DNA from: Burkholderiales bacterium
Lineage (GTDB): Bacteria > Pseudomonadota > Gammaproteobacteria > Burkholderiales > Burkholderiaceae
Assembly (NCBI GenBank): GCA_947371645.1
Contig: CANBQJ010000080.1
Location: forward strand, 1-14,939
DNA length: 14,939 nucleotides
Direction: 5' to 3'
The notes under the pieces are model-generated. The model was given only the letters and a program-made list of their open reading frames with translations, had not been told where the DNA came from and made no database searches. Both the position numbers and the translations under genes were made by a program. This document shows positions 7,119 to 14,700 of the stretch, piece after piece. The first letter of the stretch is position 1. The number at the start of each line of letters is the position of its first letter.

Positions 7119-9542
7119 ATGCACAGCGCCCCGCCACCGCCCCTCTCGCCGCTTTCGTCCGACCTGCTCTACAAGATCGACGCTTGCTGGCGCGCCGCCA
7201 ATTACCTGTCGGTGGGGCAGCTCTACCTGTTTGACAACCCGCTGCTGCGGGAGCCTTTGCGCATGGCCCACATCAAGCCGCTGGTGGTGGGCCACTGGGG
7301 CACGGTGCCGGGGCAGAACTTCATCTATCTGCACCTGAACCGCGCCATCGTGCAGCACGACTTGAACATGCTCTACATATCAGGGCCAGGCCATGGCGGC
7401 GCCGCCGTGGTCGCCAATGTGTACATGGAAGGCACATGGAGCGAGGTCTACCCCGAGGTGACCCAGGACCTGGCCGGCATGAAGCAGCTGTTCAAGCAGT
7501 TTTCGTTTCCGGGCGGCATCTCCAGCCACGTCGCACCCACCACGCCGGGCTCCATCCACGAAGGGGGTGAGCTGGGCTATTCGCTCAGCCATGCCTTTGG
7601 CGCGGTGTTCGACAACCCTGACCTGATCGCCGCCTGCGTGATCGGCGACGGCGAGGCCGAGACCGGCCCCCTGGCCACGGCCTGGCAGGCCAACAAGCTG
7701 CTGGACGCCGCCACCGATGGCGCGGTGCTGCCCATCCTGCACCTCAATGGCTTCAAGATCAGCAACCCGACCCTGCTGGCCCGCATCGGCCACGAAGACC
7801 TGGAACACTTCTTCCTGGGCTGCGGCTGGACGCCGATCTTCGTGGAGGGCGACGACCCCTTGACCATGCACCAGCTCATGGCCGCCGCCACCGACCAGGC
7901 CATCGCCAGCATCCAGCAGATCCAGCGTGACGCCCGACAGGCCGACGCGCACCCTCAGGGCGGACCGGGCGCCACCGGCCGGCCGCGCTGGCCCATGATC
8001 GTGCTGCGCTCGCCCAAGGGCTGGACCGGCCCCCAGGTGGTGGACGGCGTGCAGATCGAGAACACCTTCCGCTCGCACCAGGTGCCCATCCTGGTCAGCC
8101 CCGACTTCCCGGATCACCTGCCCCTGCTGGAAGCCTGGATGCGGCGCTACAAGCCTGAAGAGCTCTTCGACGCGGAAGGCCGCCTGCTGCCTGAACTGGC
8201 CGCGCTGGCGCCGCAGGGCGTGCGCCGCATGGGTGCCAACCCCCATGCCAATGGCGGCCAGCTCTTGCGGCCTTTGCAGCTGCCCGACTTCCGCCAGCAT
8301 GCGGTGCCCGTGACGACGCCGGGGGGCTCAACAGGGCAGGACACCCTGGTGCTGGGCGGCTTCTTGCGCGATGTCGTCCGGCTCAACCAGGGCACGCGCA
8401 ACTTCCGCATCTTCGGGCCGGACGAGACGGTCTCCAACCTGCTGGGCGCGGTGTTCGAGGTGACCAGCCGTCAGTGGGATGCCGAGACCCTGGACAACGA
8501 CGAGTTCCTGCAAAGTCGCGGCCTGGTGCTGGACTCGATGCTCAGCGAACACCAGTGCCAAGGCTGGCTGGAAGGCTACCTGCTGACCGGCCGTCATGGC
8601 CTGTTCAACAGCTACGAGGCCTTCATCCGCATCGTCGATTCGATGTTCAGCCAGCATGCCAAGTGGCTCAAGGTGACGCGCGAACTGCCGTGGCGCCGGC
8701 CCATTGCCTCGCTGAACTACCTGCTGACATCGCACGTCTGGCAACAGGACCACAACGGCTTCACCCACCAGGACCCGGGCTTCATCGACCACGTGGTCAA
8801 CAAGAAGGCCGACATCGTGCGCGTCTACCTGCCGCCCGATGCCAACTGCCTGCTCTCGGTGACCGACCACTGCCTGCGCAGCATGAACTGCGTCAACGTG
8901 GTGATCGCCAGCAAGCACGCGATGCCGCAGTGGTTGGACATGGACCAGGCCGTGGCGCACTGCGCCGCAGGCATCGGCCTCTGGGCCTGGGCCAGCAACG
9001 CGCAAGGCAGCGAGCCCGACATCGTGATGGCCTGCTGCGGCGACACGCCGACGCTGGAGGTCCTGGCGGCCACGTCCATGCTGCGCGAGCACCTGCCGGC
9101 CGTGAAGGTGCGCGTCATCAACGTGGTGGACCTGATGCGGATGCAGCCGGCCCACGTGCATCCCCATGGCCTCAACGACGCCGATTTCAATGCGCTGTTC
9201 ACCCTGGACAAGCCTGTGGTCTTCGCGTTTCACGGCTACCCCTCGCTGGTGCACGGGCTCACCTGGGGCCGGCACAACCGGCAGTGGCACGTCCATGGCT
9301 ACGAGGAAGAAGGCACGATCACCACGGCCTTTGACATGCGCGTGCAAAACAAGCTGGACCGCTTCCACCTGGTGCTCGCAGCGCTGGACTGTCTGCCTCG
9401 GCTGGGCAGCCGGGGCGACGCGCTCCGGCAGATGTGCCAGGCCAGGCTGATCGCGCACAAGGTCTACATCGATCAGCATGGCCAGGACCTGCCCGAGGTG
9501 CGCGACTGGCGCTGGGGCCAGGCCACGGTGCCGTCGGCATGA
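7119..9542 (+). CDS. xfp: Xylulose-5-phosphate/fructose-6-phosphate phosphoketolase
   Basis: A ThDP enzyme that cleaves X5P to acetyl-phosphate and G3P, and in many members F6P to acetyl-phosphate and E4P. From the ATG at 7119 it is 807 residues, normal for the XFP family. Hallmarks: [14 protein letters not shown] (24-37), [11 protein letters not shown] (58-68), SGPGHGG (88-94) with its conserved His, [21 protein letters not shown] (H138), and the ThDP/Mg motif GDGEAETGP (177-185) followed by [12 protein letters not shown]. The C-terminal half, with [10 protein letters not shown] and [17 protein letters not shown], is also intact. The frame is open from 7023, but the family begins close to the chosen start; no Shine-Dalgarno precedes it, so the start is less certain than the product. 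The stop overlaps the aldolase start by 4 bp (ATGA). X5P versus F6P preference cannot be read from the sequence. Confidence 0.95.
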   Translation: MHSAPPPPLSPLSSDLLYKIDACWRAANYLSVGQLYLFDNPLLREPLRMAHIKPLVVGHWGTVPGQNFIYLHLNRAIVQHDLNMLYISGPGHGGAAVVANVYMEGTWSEVYPEVTQDLAGMKQLFKQFSFPGGISSHVAPTTPGSIHEGGELGYSLSHAFGAVFDNPDLIAACVIGDGEAETGPLATAWQANKLLDAATDGAVLPILHLNGFKISNPTLLARIGHEDLEHFFLGCGWTPIFVEGDDPLTMHQLMAAATDQAIASIQQIQRDARQADAHPQGGPGATGRPRWPMIVLRSPKGWTGPQVVDGVQIENTFRSHQVPILVSPDFPDHLPLLEAWMRRYKPEELFDAEGRLLPELAALAPQGVRRMGANPHANGGQLLRPLQLPDFRQHAVPVTTPGGSTGQDTLVLGGFLRDVVRLNQGTRNFRIFGPDETVSNLLGAVFEVTSRQWDAETLDNDEFLQSRGLVLDSMLSEHQCQGWLEGYLLTGRHGLFNSYEAFIRIVDSMFSQHAKWLKVTRELPWRRPIASLNYLLTSHVWQQDHNGFTHQDPGFIDHVVNKKADIVRVYLPPDANCLLSVTDHCLRSMNCVNVVIASKHAMPQWLDMDQAVAHCAAGIGLWAWASNAQGSEPDIVMACCGDTPTLEVLAATSMLREHLPAVKVRVINVVDLMRMQPAHVHPHGLNDADFNALFTLDKPVVFAFHGYPSLVHGLTWGRHNRQWHVHGYEEEGTITTAFDMRVQNKLDRFHLVLAALDCLPRLGSRGDALRQMCQARLIAHKVYIDQHGQDLPEVRDWRWGQATVPSA

Positions 9543-10570
9543 GCACTGCGGCCGAGCTCACCTCGACCGCGCGGGCCATGGTCGCGCCGGGCAAGGGCCT
9601 GCTGGCGATGGACGAAAGCCCCGGCACCTGCAACCGGCGCTTCGCCAGTGCGGGCATTGCACAGACGCCGGAGATGCGCCGCGACTACCGCGAGTTGCTG
9701 CTGAGCGCGCCCGGCCTGAGCGAAGCCATCAGCGGCGTGATCCTGTGTGAGGAGACGCTTCACCAGGCACTGTCCAGCGGCAGGACATTTGCCCAGGGCG
9801 CGGCCGATGCCGGCCTGATCGCCGGCATCAAGGTGGACAGCGGCGTCCAGCCCCTGGCCGCAAGCGTGGGCGAGCACGTGACGGAAGGACTGGACGGGCT
9901 GCGCGAACGCCTGCAGGCCTACCGCCAGCTGGGTGCGCGGTTTGCCAAGTGGCGCGGCGTGTTCACGGTGGCCGACATGCGGCTGCCCAGCAGGGCCTGC
10001 GTGGCCGCCAATGCCCATGCCCTGGCCCGCTATGCCGCCTTGTGCCAGGAAGCCGGGCTGGTGCCGGTGGTAGAGCCCGAGGTGCTGATGGACGGCGCGC
10101 ACACCCTGGCCCGCTGCCAGGAGGTCACCGAAGCGGTGCTGCGCCGCGTGTTCAGTCAGCTCAGCCAACAAGGCGTGCTGCTGGAGGCCATGGTGCTCAA
10201 GCCCAACATGGTGGTGAGCGGCCTGGCCTGCCCCATCCAGGCCAGCGCACAGGAGGTGGCCGAGGCCACGCGCCAGTGTCTGCGGCGCGTGGTGCCTGCG
10301 GCGGTGCCTGGCATCGCCTTCCTGTCGGGTGGACAGACCGGCGAGCTGGCCAGCCTCAGGTTGAACGCCATGCAGGCCACACCCGACGGGCAGGGCCTGC
10401 CCTGGCCGCTGTCGTTCTCGTTCGCGCGCGCGCTGCAGCACCCGGCACTGGAGATCTGGGCGGGCCAGGCGCAACAGCGCCACGCGGCCCAGCAGGCCTT
10501 GCTGCACCGCACAAGGTGCAGCGCCGCCGCCTTGCGCGGCCAGTACAGCGCGGCCATGGAGCCCGCATGA
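9539..10570 (+). CDS. Fructose-bisphosphate aldolase class I
   Basis: A 343-residue, eukaryotic-type Schiff-base aldolase that reversibly joins DHAP with G3P to give FBP, and in many members joins DHAP with E4P to give sedoheptulose-1,7-bisphosphate. Active-site residues visible by comparison with rabbit aldolase: D24 in LLAMDES, K98 in GIKVDSG, K137 in RFAKWRG, E180 in [10 protein letters not shown], the Schiff-base lysine K221 in LKPNMV, and the phosphate-binding FLSGGQTGE. The start is the ATG overlapping the phosphoketolase stop; the upstream frame to 9434 lies inside that gene. The protein ends about 20 residues earlier than muscle aldolase and has no C-terminal Tyr tail. It also overlaps the next gene by 4 bp, so the three genes are probably translated as a coupled unit. 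Confidence 0.94.
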   Translation: MSTAAELTSTARAMVAPGKGLLAMDESPGTCNRRFASAGIAQTPEMRRDYRELLLSAPGLSEAISGVILCEETLHQALSSGRTFAQGAADAGLIAGIKVDSGVQPLAASVGEHVTEGLDGLRERLQAYRQLGARFAKWRGVFTVADMRLPSRACVAANAHALARYAALCQEAGLVPVVEPEVLMDGAHTLARCQEVTEAVLRRVFSQLSQQGVLLEAMVLKPNMVVSGLACPIQASAQEVAEATRQCLRRVVPAAVPGIAFLSGGQTGELASLRLNAMQATPDGQGLPWPLSFSFARALQHPALEIWAGQAQQRHAAQQALLHRTRCSAAALRGQYSAAMEPA

Positions 10571-11175
10571 GCGCGCCCCTGCAGGTCTACTTCATCCGCC
10601 ATGGCGAGACCGCCTGGTCGCTCACGGGCCAGCACACCGGCCGCACCGACCTGCCGTTGACACCGCATGGCGAGGCGATGGCGCGCCGGCTGGCGTCAAC
10701 CTTCCGGGGCATGGCCTTTGCCCATGTGCTGAGCAGCCCGCGGCTGCGCGCACGCACCACCTGCGAGCTGGCGGGCCTGGGTGCCCAGGCCCAGACCGAG
10801 GCGTCGCTGGCCGAGTGGGACTATGGTGAGTACGAGGGCCTGCGCACCGCCGAGATCCGCCAGCGCCACCCCCACTGGAACGTGTGGACCAACGGCTGCC
10901 CGGGCGGCGAGATGCCCGCCGACGCCAGCGCGCGCGCAGACCAGCTCATTGCCCGCCTGCGCGCGATGAGCGGCAAGGTCGCGCTGTTCTCTCATGGGCA
11001 GTTCGGGCGCGTGCTGGCCGCCAGGTGGATAGGCCTGCCGGCGGCGCAAGGGCAGCACTTCGCCATCGACCCCGCCACCATCGGCATCCTGGGCCACGAG
11101 GCCGACCACCCGCTGAGGCCCGTCATCGCCTTGTGGAACGCGACCGCGCTGGGCGCTGTGCCCGAGCAGGCCTGA
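10567..11175 (+). CDS. Histidine phosphatase family enzyme, Shb17-like (candidate sedoheptulose/fructose bisphosphatase)
   Basis: A 202-residue branch-1 histidine phosphatase. The catalytic phospho-His is H12 in RHGETAW; the phosphate-pocket Arg is in SSPRLRART (about 57-65), the acidic residue is E83 in LAEWDYGEYEG, and the second His is H143 in FSHGQFGR. The stretches GQHTGRTDLPLTPHGE, SSPRLRAR, EWDYGEYEG and NVWTNGCPGGE match, nearly residue for residue, what I recall of yeast Shb17, a sedoheptulose-1,7-bisphosphatase of this superfamily. Phosphoglycerate mutase is less likely because the protein is short and the operon supplies bisphosphate sugars. Its ATG overlaps the aldolase stop. Acting on the aldolase product (SBP to S7P, or FBP to F6P) is the simplest role. 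The fold is certain; the substrate is inferred from motif and context. Confidence 0.87.
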   Translation: MSAPLQVYFIRHGETAWSLTGQHTGRTDLPLTPHGEAMARRLASTFRGMAFAHVLSSPRLRARTTCELAGLGAQAQTEASLAEWDYGEYEGLRTAEIRQRHPHWNVWTNGCPGGEMPADASARADQLIARLRAMSGKVALFSHGQFGRVLAARWIGLPAAQGQHFAIDPATIGILGHEADHPLRPVIALWNATALGAVPEQA

Positions 11176-11181
11176 GGCCTG
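11167..11181 (+). terminator. Hairpin enclosing the phosphatase stop codon
   Basis: CAGGCC-TGA-GGCCTG is a perfect 6-bp stem whose 3-nt loop is exactly the TGA stop of the phosphatase gene. It lies in the 33-bp gap between convergent genes. No U-tract follows, so it is not a classical intrinsic terminator; it might stabilise the 3' end or be chance. Confidence 0.3.
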
Positions 11182-11208
11182 AACAGGCGCCAGACGGCTC
11201 GGTCGGCC

Positions 11209-12786
11209 TCAGTCGGCTTGCGGCACCTGCACGGCCACACGGCTGTGCACGCTCATGTGCGGCACCAACCAGGCCACCCACATGGCCAGCAGCATGCAGA
11301 CCACCACCACCCACTGGCTTTGGTGGATGGCGTCCACCAAAGCCAGGCGGGCGCCGTTCAGCAAGGCCACCGGGTCCTGCCCGGCCAGACGCACGGCCTG
11401 CTCGAACTTTCGGGCCAGTGCGGGGTTGACCAGGATCTGCGGATCGCCCAACCAGGATCCCCAGGACGCGCCAGTCTGCCCGGCCAGCATCTCGCCCACG
11501 CCCAGGCGATAGCGGTGCGACACCATCACGCCGACCAGGGCCGTGCCCAGCATGCCGCCCATCATGCGTGTCGACTGCAACATGGCCGTGGCCACACCCA
11601 GTTGCGTGCGTGCCGCGCTGGCTTGCGCGAACAAGGTCAGGTTGGGCAGCAAGACGCCGATGCCGATGCCGCCCGCCATCATGGCCAGGACGACCAGGGT
11701 GTGCGAGGTGGTGGCCGTGGTCTGCGTGAGGGCGAAGGCCGCCACCCAGAACCAGGCCAGCCCCACGTACAGCATCAGCTTGGGCCTGGACAGGCGGGTC
11801 ACGATGCGGCCATTGACGATGCTGCCCACCGTGATGAACACCGCCAGAGGCGTCACCAGCAAACCCGCTGCGTTGGGCGACAGGCCGAAGCCACCCTGGA
11901 ACATCAGGGGCGTGTAGTACATCACCGCGAACAGGCAAAAGCCCATCAACAACGACAGGCCGAACAAGGGCCCGAGCGCAGGGTTGGTGATCATGCCCAG
12001 GGGCAGGATGGGGTTGTCGCAGCGGCGCTCCCACCACACCAGCGCGCAGACGCTGCCCACGGCCAGCAGGCCCAGCGCCAGCAGCCAGGCCGCAGGCTTG
12101 CCTTGGGGCAGCCACTCCATCAGCAGCTGCAGGCTGCCCAGCGTCAAGGCCAGCAACAGGGCGCCAGGCTTGTCCAGGCGGGCGGGCGGGTGCGCGGCGT
12201 GGCGGATGCGGGGCAGGTACAAGGCCACGAAGCCCAGGCTCAAGAGGCCCACGGGCAGGTTGACGAAGAAGACCCAGCGCCAGCTCCAGTATTCGGTGAG
12301 GTAGCCACCCAGGGAGGGGCCGAAGGCATTGGCCAGACCAAAGCTGGTGCTGAAGAGCACCTGCCAGCGCAAGCGCTGCCGGGCATCCGGAAAGAGGTCG
12401 GGGATGCACGCAAAGGAGGTGGCCACCAGCATGCCCCCGCCGATGCCCTGCACGCCGCGCGCCAGCACGAGCTGCAGCATGGTCTGGGCCATGCCGCACA
12501 GCATCGACGCCAGGGTGAACAGGACGATGGCCACCAGCACAAAGGGCTTGCGGCCGTGGTCGTCGCCCAGCTTGCCGAAGATGGGCACGGTGATGACCGA
12601 CGTCAGCAGGTAGGAGGTGCCGACCCAGGCGTAGAGGTCGAAGCCCTTGAGTTCGGCCACGACGGTGGGCAAGGCCGTGCCGATGACGGTCTGGTCCAGT
12701 GCCACCATGACGAGCACGAAGCACAGGCCCAGCAGGGCCAGCAAGGTGTCCCGAAAGCCACGTGTGGCCTGCTCATCTCTGTCCAT
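11209..12786 (-). CDS. MFS transporter, DHA2 (14-TMS) drug:H+ antiporter type
   Basis: A 525-residue integral membrane protein. TM1 carries ALDQTVIGTALPTV (29-42), the DHA2 signature usually written LDxTIVNVALP; the loop 2-3 motif A is GKLGDDHGRKP (71-81); and motif C is FGPSLGGYLTEYWSWRWVFFV in TM5. Hydrophobic stretches continue to a final segment near the C-terminus (WVVVVCMLLAMWVAWLV), and the length fits 14 TM helices. These proteins export hydrophobic or cationic compounds across the inner membrane using the proton gradient; the substrate is unknown. The ATG at 12786 is chosen because the sequence becomes family-like there; the open frame runs to 12981 but overlaps the upstream gene. 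No adjacent HlyD-type adaptor or TolC-type protein is present. It lies 29 bp after the VIT gene on the same strand, a probable operon. Confidence 0.92.
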   Translation of the reverse strand: MDRDEQATRGFRDTLLALLGLCFVLVMVALDQTVIGTALPTVVAELKGFDLYAWVGTSYLLTSVITVPIFGKLGDDHGRKPFVLVAIVLFTLASMLCGMAQTMLQLVLARGVQGIGGGMLVATSFACIPDLFPDARQRLRWQVLFSTSFGLANAFGPSLGGYLTEYWSWRWVFFVNLPVGLLSLGFVALYLPRIRHAAHPPARLDKPGALLLALTLGSLQLLMEWLPQGKPAAWLLALGLLAVGSVCALVWWERRCDNPILPLGMITNPALGPLFGLSLLMGFCLFAVMYYTPLMFQGGFGLSPNAAGLLVTPLAVFITVGSIVNGRIVTRLSRPKLMLYVGLAWFWVAAFALTQTTATTSHTLVVLAMMAGGIGIGVLLPNLTLFAQASAARTQLGVATAMLQSTRMMGGMLGTALVGVMVSHRYRLGVGEMLAGQTGASWGSWLGDPQILVNPALARKFEQAVRLAGQDPVALLNGARLALVDAIHQSQWVVVVCMLLAMWVAWLVPHMSVHSRVAVQVPQAD

Positions 12787-12815
12787 GGCGCAAGCATACC
12801 GGGGCCTGTGGCCGG

Positions 12816-13511
12816 TCAGGCCGCCGCACCGAACACGGCGCCTGCTGCAGCGGTCACGGCCATGGCCAGCGCGCCCCAGAAGGCGACCCGCCAGGTGCCC
12901 GGCCACAAGCCGGCACCACCGGCCTGGGCCGCCAGCGCACCCAGACCGGCCAGAAAGGCCAGCGAAGCCAGGGTGACCCACACCATCAGCCGCCCGGGCG
13001 AGGCCATGAGCACGACGGCGATGGGCAGCATCGCGCCCACCGAGAAACTGGCCGCAGAGGCCAGTGCAGCCTGGATGGGGCGCGCGGCGGTGGTTTCGGA
13101 CATGCCCAGCTCGTCGCGGGCATGGGCCCCCAGCGCGTCATGGGCCATCAGCTGGTCGGCCACCTGATCGGCCAGGGCGTGGTCCAGCCCCCGACCCACA
13201 TAGATGCCCGCCAGCTCACGCCGTTCGCCCTCGGGGTCGCGGGCCAGTTCGGTGCTTTCCTGCGCCAGGTCGGCGTGCTCGGTGTCGGCCTGAGAGTGCA
13301 CGGACACGAACTCCCCCGCCGCCATCGACATGGCACCCGCGATCAGGCCCGAGACGCTGGTGAGCAAGAGGGTGCGGTGCTCGGCACCCGCCGCGGCCAC
13401 GCCCAGCACCAGGCTGGCGGTCGACACGATGCCGTCGTTGGCACCCAGGACCGCGGCGCGCAGCCAGCCGATGCGGCTGCTGCGGTGACGCTCGGTGTGG
13501 CGGCGGCGCAC
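12816..13511 (-). CDS. VIT1/CCC1-family iron/manganese transporter
   Basis: A 231-residue membrane protein. It opens with RIGWLRAAVLGANDGIVSTASLVLGVAAAG (13-42), the diagnostic TM1 of the vacuolar-iron-transporter family, then MSMAAGEFVSVHSQADTE (TM2 and the start of the metal-binding helices). An acidic stretch rich in Glu and Asp (about 74-105) corresponds to the cytosolic metal-binding domain, and three further TM segments lie between about 145 and 231. Bacterial members export Fe2+ or Mn2+ from the cytoplasm and protect against metal and oxidative stress. The start is the GTG at 13511: an in-frame TGA lies seven codons upstream, no ATG intervenes, and family proteins begin at this point. 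No strong Shine-Dalgarno is visible. Metal specificity is not determined. Confidence 0.9.
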   Translation of the reverse strand: MRRRHTERHRSSRIGWLRAAVLGANDGIVSTASLVLGVAAAGAEHRTLLLTSVSGLIAGAMSMAAGEFVSVHSQADTEHADLAQESTELARDPEGERRELAGIYVGRGLDHALADQVADQLMAHDALGAHARDELGMSETTAARPIQAALASAASFSVGAMLPIAVVLMASPGRLMVWVTLASLAFLAGLGALAAQAGGAGLWPGTWRVAFWGALAMAVTAAAGAVFGAAA

Positions 13512-13526
13512 GTGCGGTTCAGGAAG

Positions 13527-13556
13527 GGCTCAGGGGGACTCAGGTGGGCCTGAGCC
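13527..13556 (-). other. Triple CCTGAG/CTCAGG hairpin-forming repeat
   Basis: Read on the minus strand, GGCTCAGG pairs with CCTGAGTC across a CCCA loop (8 bp including one G-U), and can alternatively pair perfectly with a second CCTGAGCC copy a few bases further on. It sits just after the 26-codon ORF and before the VIT gene, so it could act as mutually exclusive hairpins or an mRNA-processing site. There is no U-tract. Confidence 0.35.
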
Positions 13557-13637
13557 TCAAACGGCCAGGGCCTCCAGGGCCACCTTGCCCGCTTTCAGCC
13601 GTTTCGCTGTCAAAGAGGCGATCAACATCTTGTTCAT
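13557..13637 (-). CDS. Small 26-residue ORF with strong ribosome binding site, function unknown
   Basis: ATG at 13637 to TGA at 13557 encodes MNKMLIASLTAKRLKAGKVA followed by LEALAV. It lies between the PRC-barrel gene (22 bp upstream) and the VIT gene, all on the minus strand. Its support is the AGGAGA site 6 nt before the ATG and the lack of any other gene here. The start resembles a signal peptide (MNKxLIAS), but the hydrophobic core is broken by basic residues. It could be a leader peptide controlling the downstream transporter through the hairpin that follows, a small amphipathic basic peptide, or the remnant of an exported protein. I do not recognise it. Confidence 0.45.
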   Translation of the reverse strand: MNKMLIASLTAKRLKAGKVALEALAV

Positions 13638-13643
13638 GAGGGG

Positions 13644-13649
13644 TCTCCT
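13644..13649 (-). promoter_or_regulatory. Ribosome binding site of the 26-codon ORF
   Basis: Minus-strand AGGAGA, 6 nt from the ATG at 13637. Its strength and spacing are the main reason to think the tiny ORF is translated. Confidence 0.6.
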
Positions 13650-13659
13650 GAAGCCGGCC

Positions 13660-14352
13660 TCAGCCCGTGCTGGTGTCGATGGTCTTGCGCAGGTGTGCGG
13701 TGGCCGCGCTGACGCTGGCTTCGAACTCCTTCCAGCGTGCCGCGCTGGCCTGCTTGAGCTCGGTGAGCTTGGCCTCGGCCGTCTTCACGTCGCCCTGCAG
13801 CGAAGTCACCTGCACCTGGATCCTGGCCTTGGCATCGGCGCTGGCGGCAGCGGCCTTCTTCTCCAGCTCACCCAACTTGGCTTTGCCCTTGGCGATGTCC
13901 TTGTCGGCCGCCTCGACGAACTGGTCGCGCCTGCTGTTGTCCGTGGCGTAGGTGAACTCGGGCATCGCCTTGATCGTGTCCTTGGTGGAGCCCGGCAGCA
14001 CGAGCTTGCCCGCCTTGTCCTGGATCTGGGTGACGGGGATCGCCACGTCGTGCCGGCCGATGCCCACAAAGCCACCGGCACCCAAAATCACGAGGGACAC
14101 GTTCTTGTCCGGCGAGATGATCAGGTCTTCGACCTTGCCCACCTTCTGGCCGGCATCGTTGTAGACCGACTTGCCCAGCAGCGTCTTCTTCACGCTCCAG
14201 CCCATGGCGATGCGCGTGGAATCGGTGGCGGTGGCGGTGGCGTCGACCGTGGTGCTCGCACCGGCCACCTGGGCCTCCACGGGCCCCGACGTGTAGAGCG
14301 CGCCGATGGCGGTCAGCATGGCGAGCGCCAGAACGAACAGGTTCCTCTTCAT
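13660..14352 (-). CDS. Exported PRC-barrel domain protein with C-terminal coiled coil
   Basis: A 230-residue protein with a signal peptide: basic MKR, hydrophobic core NLFVLALAMLTAIGALY, and a likely signal peptidase I site after A27 (PVEA-QV). A PRC-barrel-like domain follows, about 55-125: LLGKSVYNDAGQKVGKVEDL then LVILGAGGFVGIGRHDVAIP. Residues 140-225 are Ala/Lys/Glu-rich with heptad-like spacing (for example VKTAEAKLTELKQASAARWK) and should form a long helix or coiled coil. Periplasmic PRC-barrel proteins are common in betaproteobacteria beside BON and other stress genes, but their molecular role is poorly known. The ATG at 14352 is preceded by AAGGA (14362-14366) at 9-nt spacing, which fits. 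Family confident, function unknown. Confidence 0.9.
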   Translation of the reverse strand: MKRNLFVLALAMLTAIGALYTSGPVEAQVAGASTTVDATATATDSTRIAMGWSVKKTLLGKSVYNDAGQKVGKVEDLIISPDKNVSLVILGAGGFVGIGRHDVAIPVTQIQDKAGKLVLPGSTKDTIKAMPEFTYATDNSRRDQFVEAADKDIAKGKAKLGELEKKAAAASADAKARIQVQVTSLQGDVKTAEAKLTELKQASAARWKEFEASVSAATAHLRKTIDTSTG

Positions 14353-14442
14353 GGTTCAACGTCCTTGTGTGTGGCGGCCACCTGGCCGCAGGTGTCAGCT
14401 GTCAGCTCAGGCAACTTGTAAGGGCATCGCGGTGGCCCGTCT

Positions 14443-14468
14443 GTGCGGCACCGCACGCCAGCGCTGGC
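14443..14468. other. Two adjacent perfect inverted repeats after the small basic ORF
   Basis: GTGCGG-CA-CCGCAC (14443-14456) directly abuts the fully palindromic GCCAGCGCTGGC (14457-14468), which ends at the stop codon of the 51-residue ORF. Together they could form two consecutive hairpins at its mRNA 3' end, or a regulator site upstream of the PRC-barrel gene. No U-tract follows. The rest of the 116-bp gap to the PRC-barrel gene also holds a short tandem TGTCAGC repeat near 14395-14408. Confidence 0.35.
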
Positions 14469-14624
14469 TCAGCGCGCGCCCTTGTGGTCCTTCTGGCCAT
14501 CGTTCTTGTGGCGGCCCAGCACCTCGACCGGCTCCGTGGGTTTGGGTTGCCGCTGGGGTGGTGTCGATGTGGGGGCATGCCCCGCCTGGGGTGCCGACAC
14601 CGGGCCTTGCGTCTTCTTGCTCAT
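14469..14624 (-). CDS. Small basic, Pro-rich hypothetical protein (51 aa)
   Basis: ATG at 14624 to TGA at 14469 encodes 51 residues beginning MSKKTQGPVSAPQAGHAPTS and ending in a charged GRHKNDGQKDHKGAR tail. The composition is Pro, Gln, Lys and His-rich with no hydrophobic segment, so it is probably disordered and cytoplasmic. GGAG 6 nt upstream supports this start. The frame is open to 14696, but the added residues lack a ribosome binding site. Third codon positions are mostly G or C, as in neighbouring genes, which supports coding. It is divergent from the BON gene and upstream of the PRC-barrel gene. I do not recognise a family. Confidence 0.55.
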   Translation of the reverse strand: MSKKTQGPVSAPQAGHAPTSTPPQRQPKPTEPVEVLGRHKNDGQKDHKGAR

Positions 14625-14700
14625 GTCCATCTCCATCCAGTTGATGGCGACCAGCGTACGCACGACGGGCCCGGCCGACCGTGCGCCACCGAACATGCCC

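Noticed and set aside
4673..7234. A plus-strand open frame of 853 codons antisense to the GNAT and pgm genes
   Set aside because: It is Gly/His/Gln/Arg-rich with no domain, runs across two well-supported minus-strand genes and an intergenic region, and is the expected mirror of high-GC codon use.
8328..9479. A minus-strand 383-codon open frame opposite the phosphoketolase
   Set aside because: It is His/Val/Gln-rich with no motif and lies fully inside a conserved enzyme gene on the other strand.
11218..13167. A plus-strand open frame of 649 codons antisense to the MFS and VIT genes
   Set aside because: Its composition is low-complexity Gln/Gly/His/Ala, it has no recognisable domain, and it shadows two clear membrane-protein genes.
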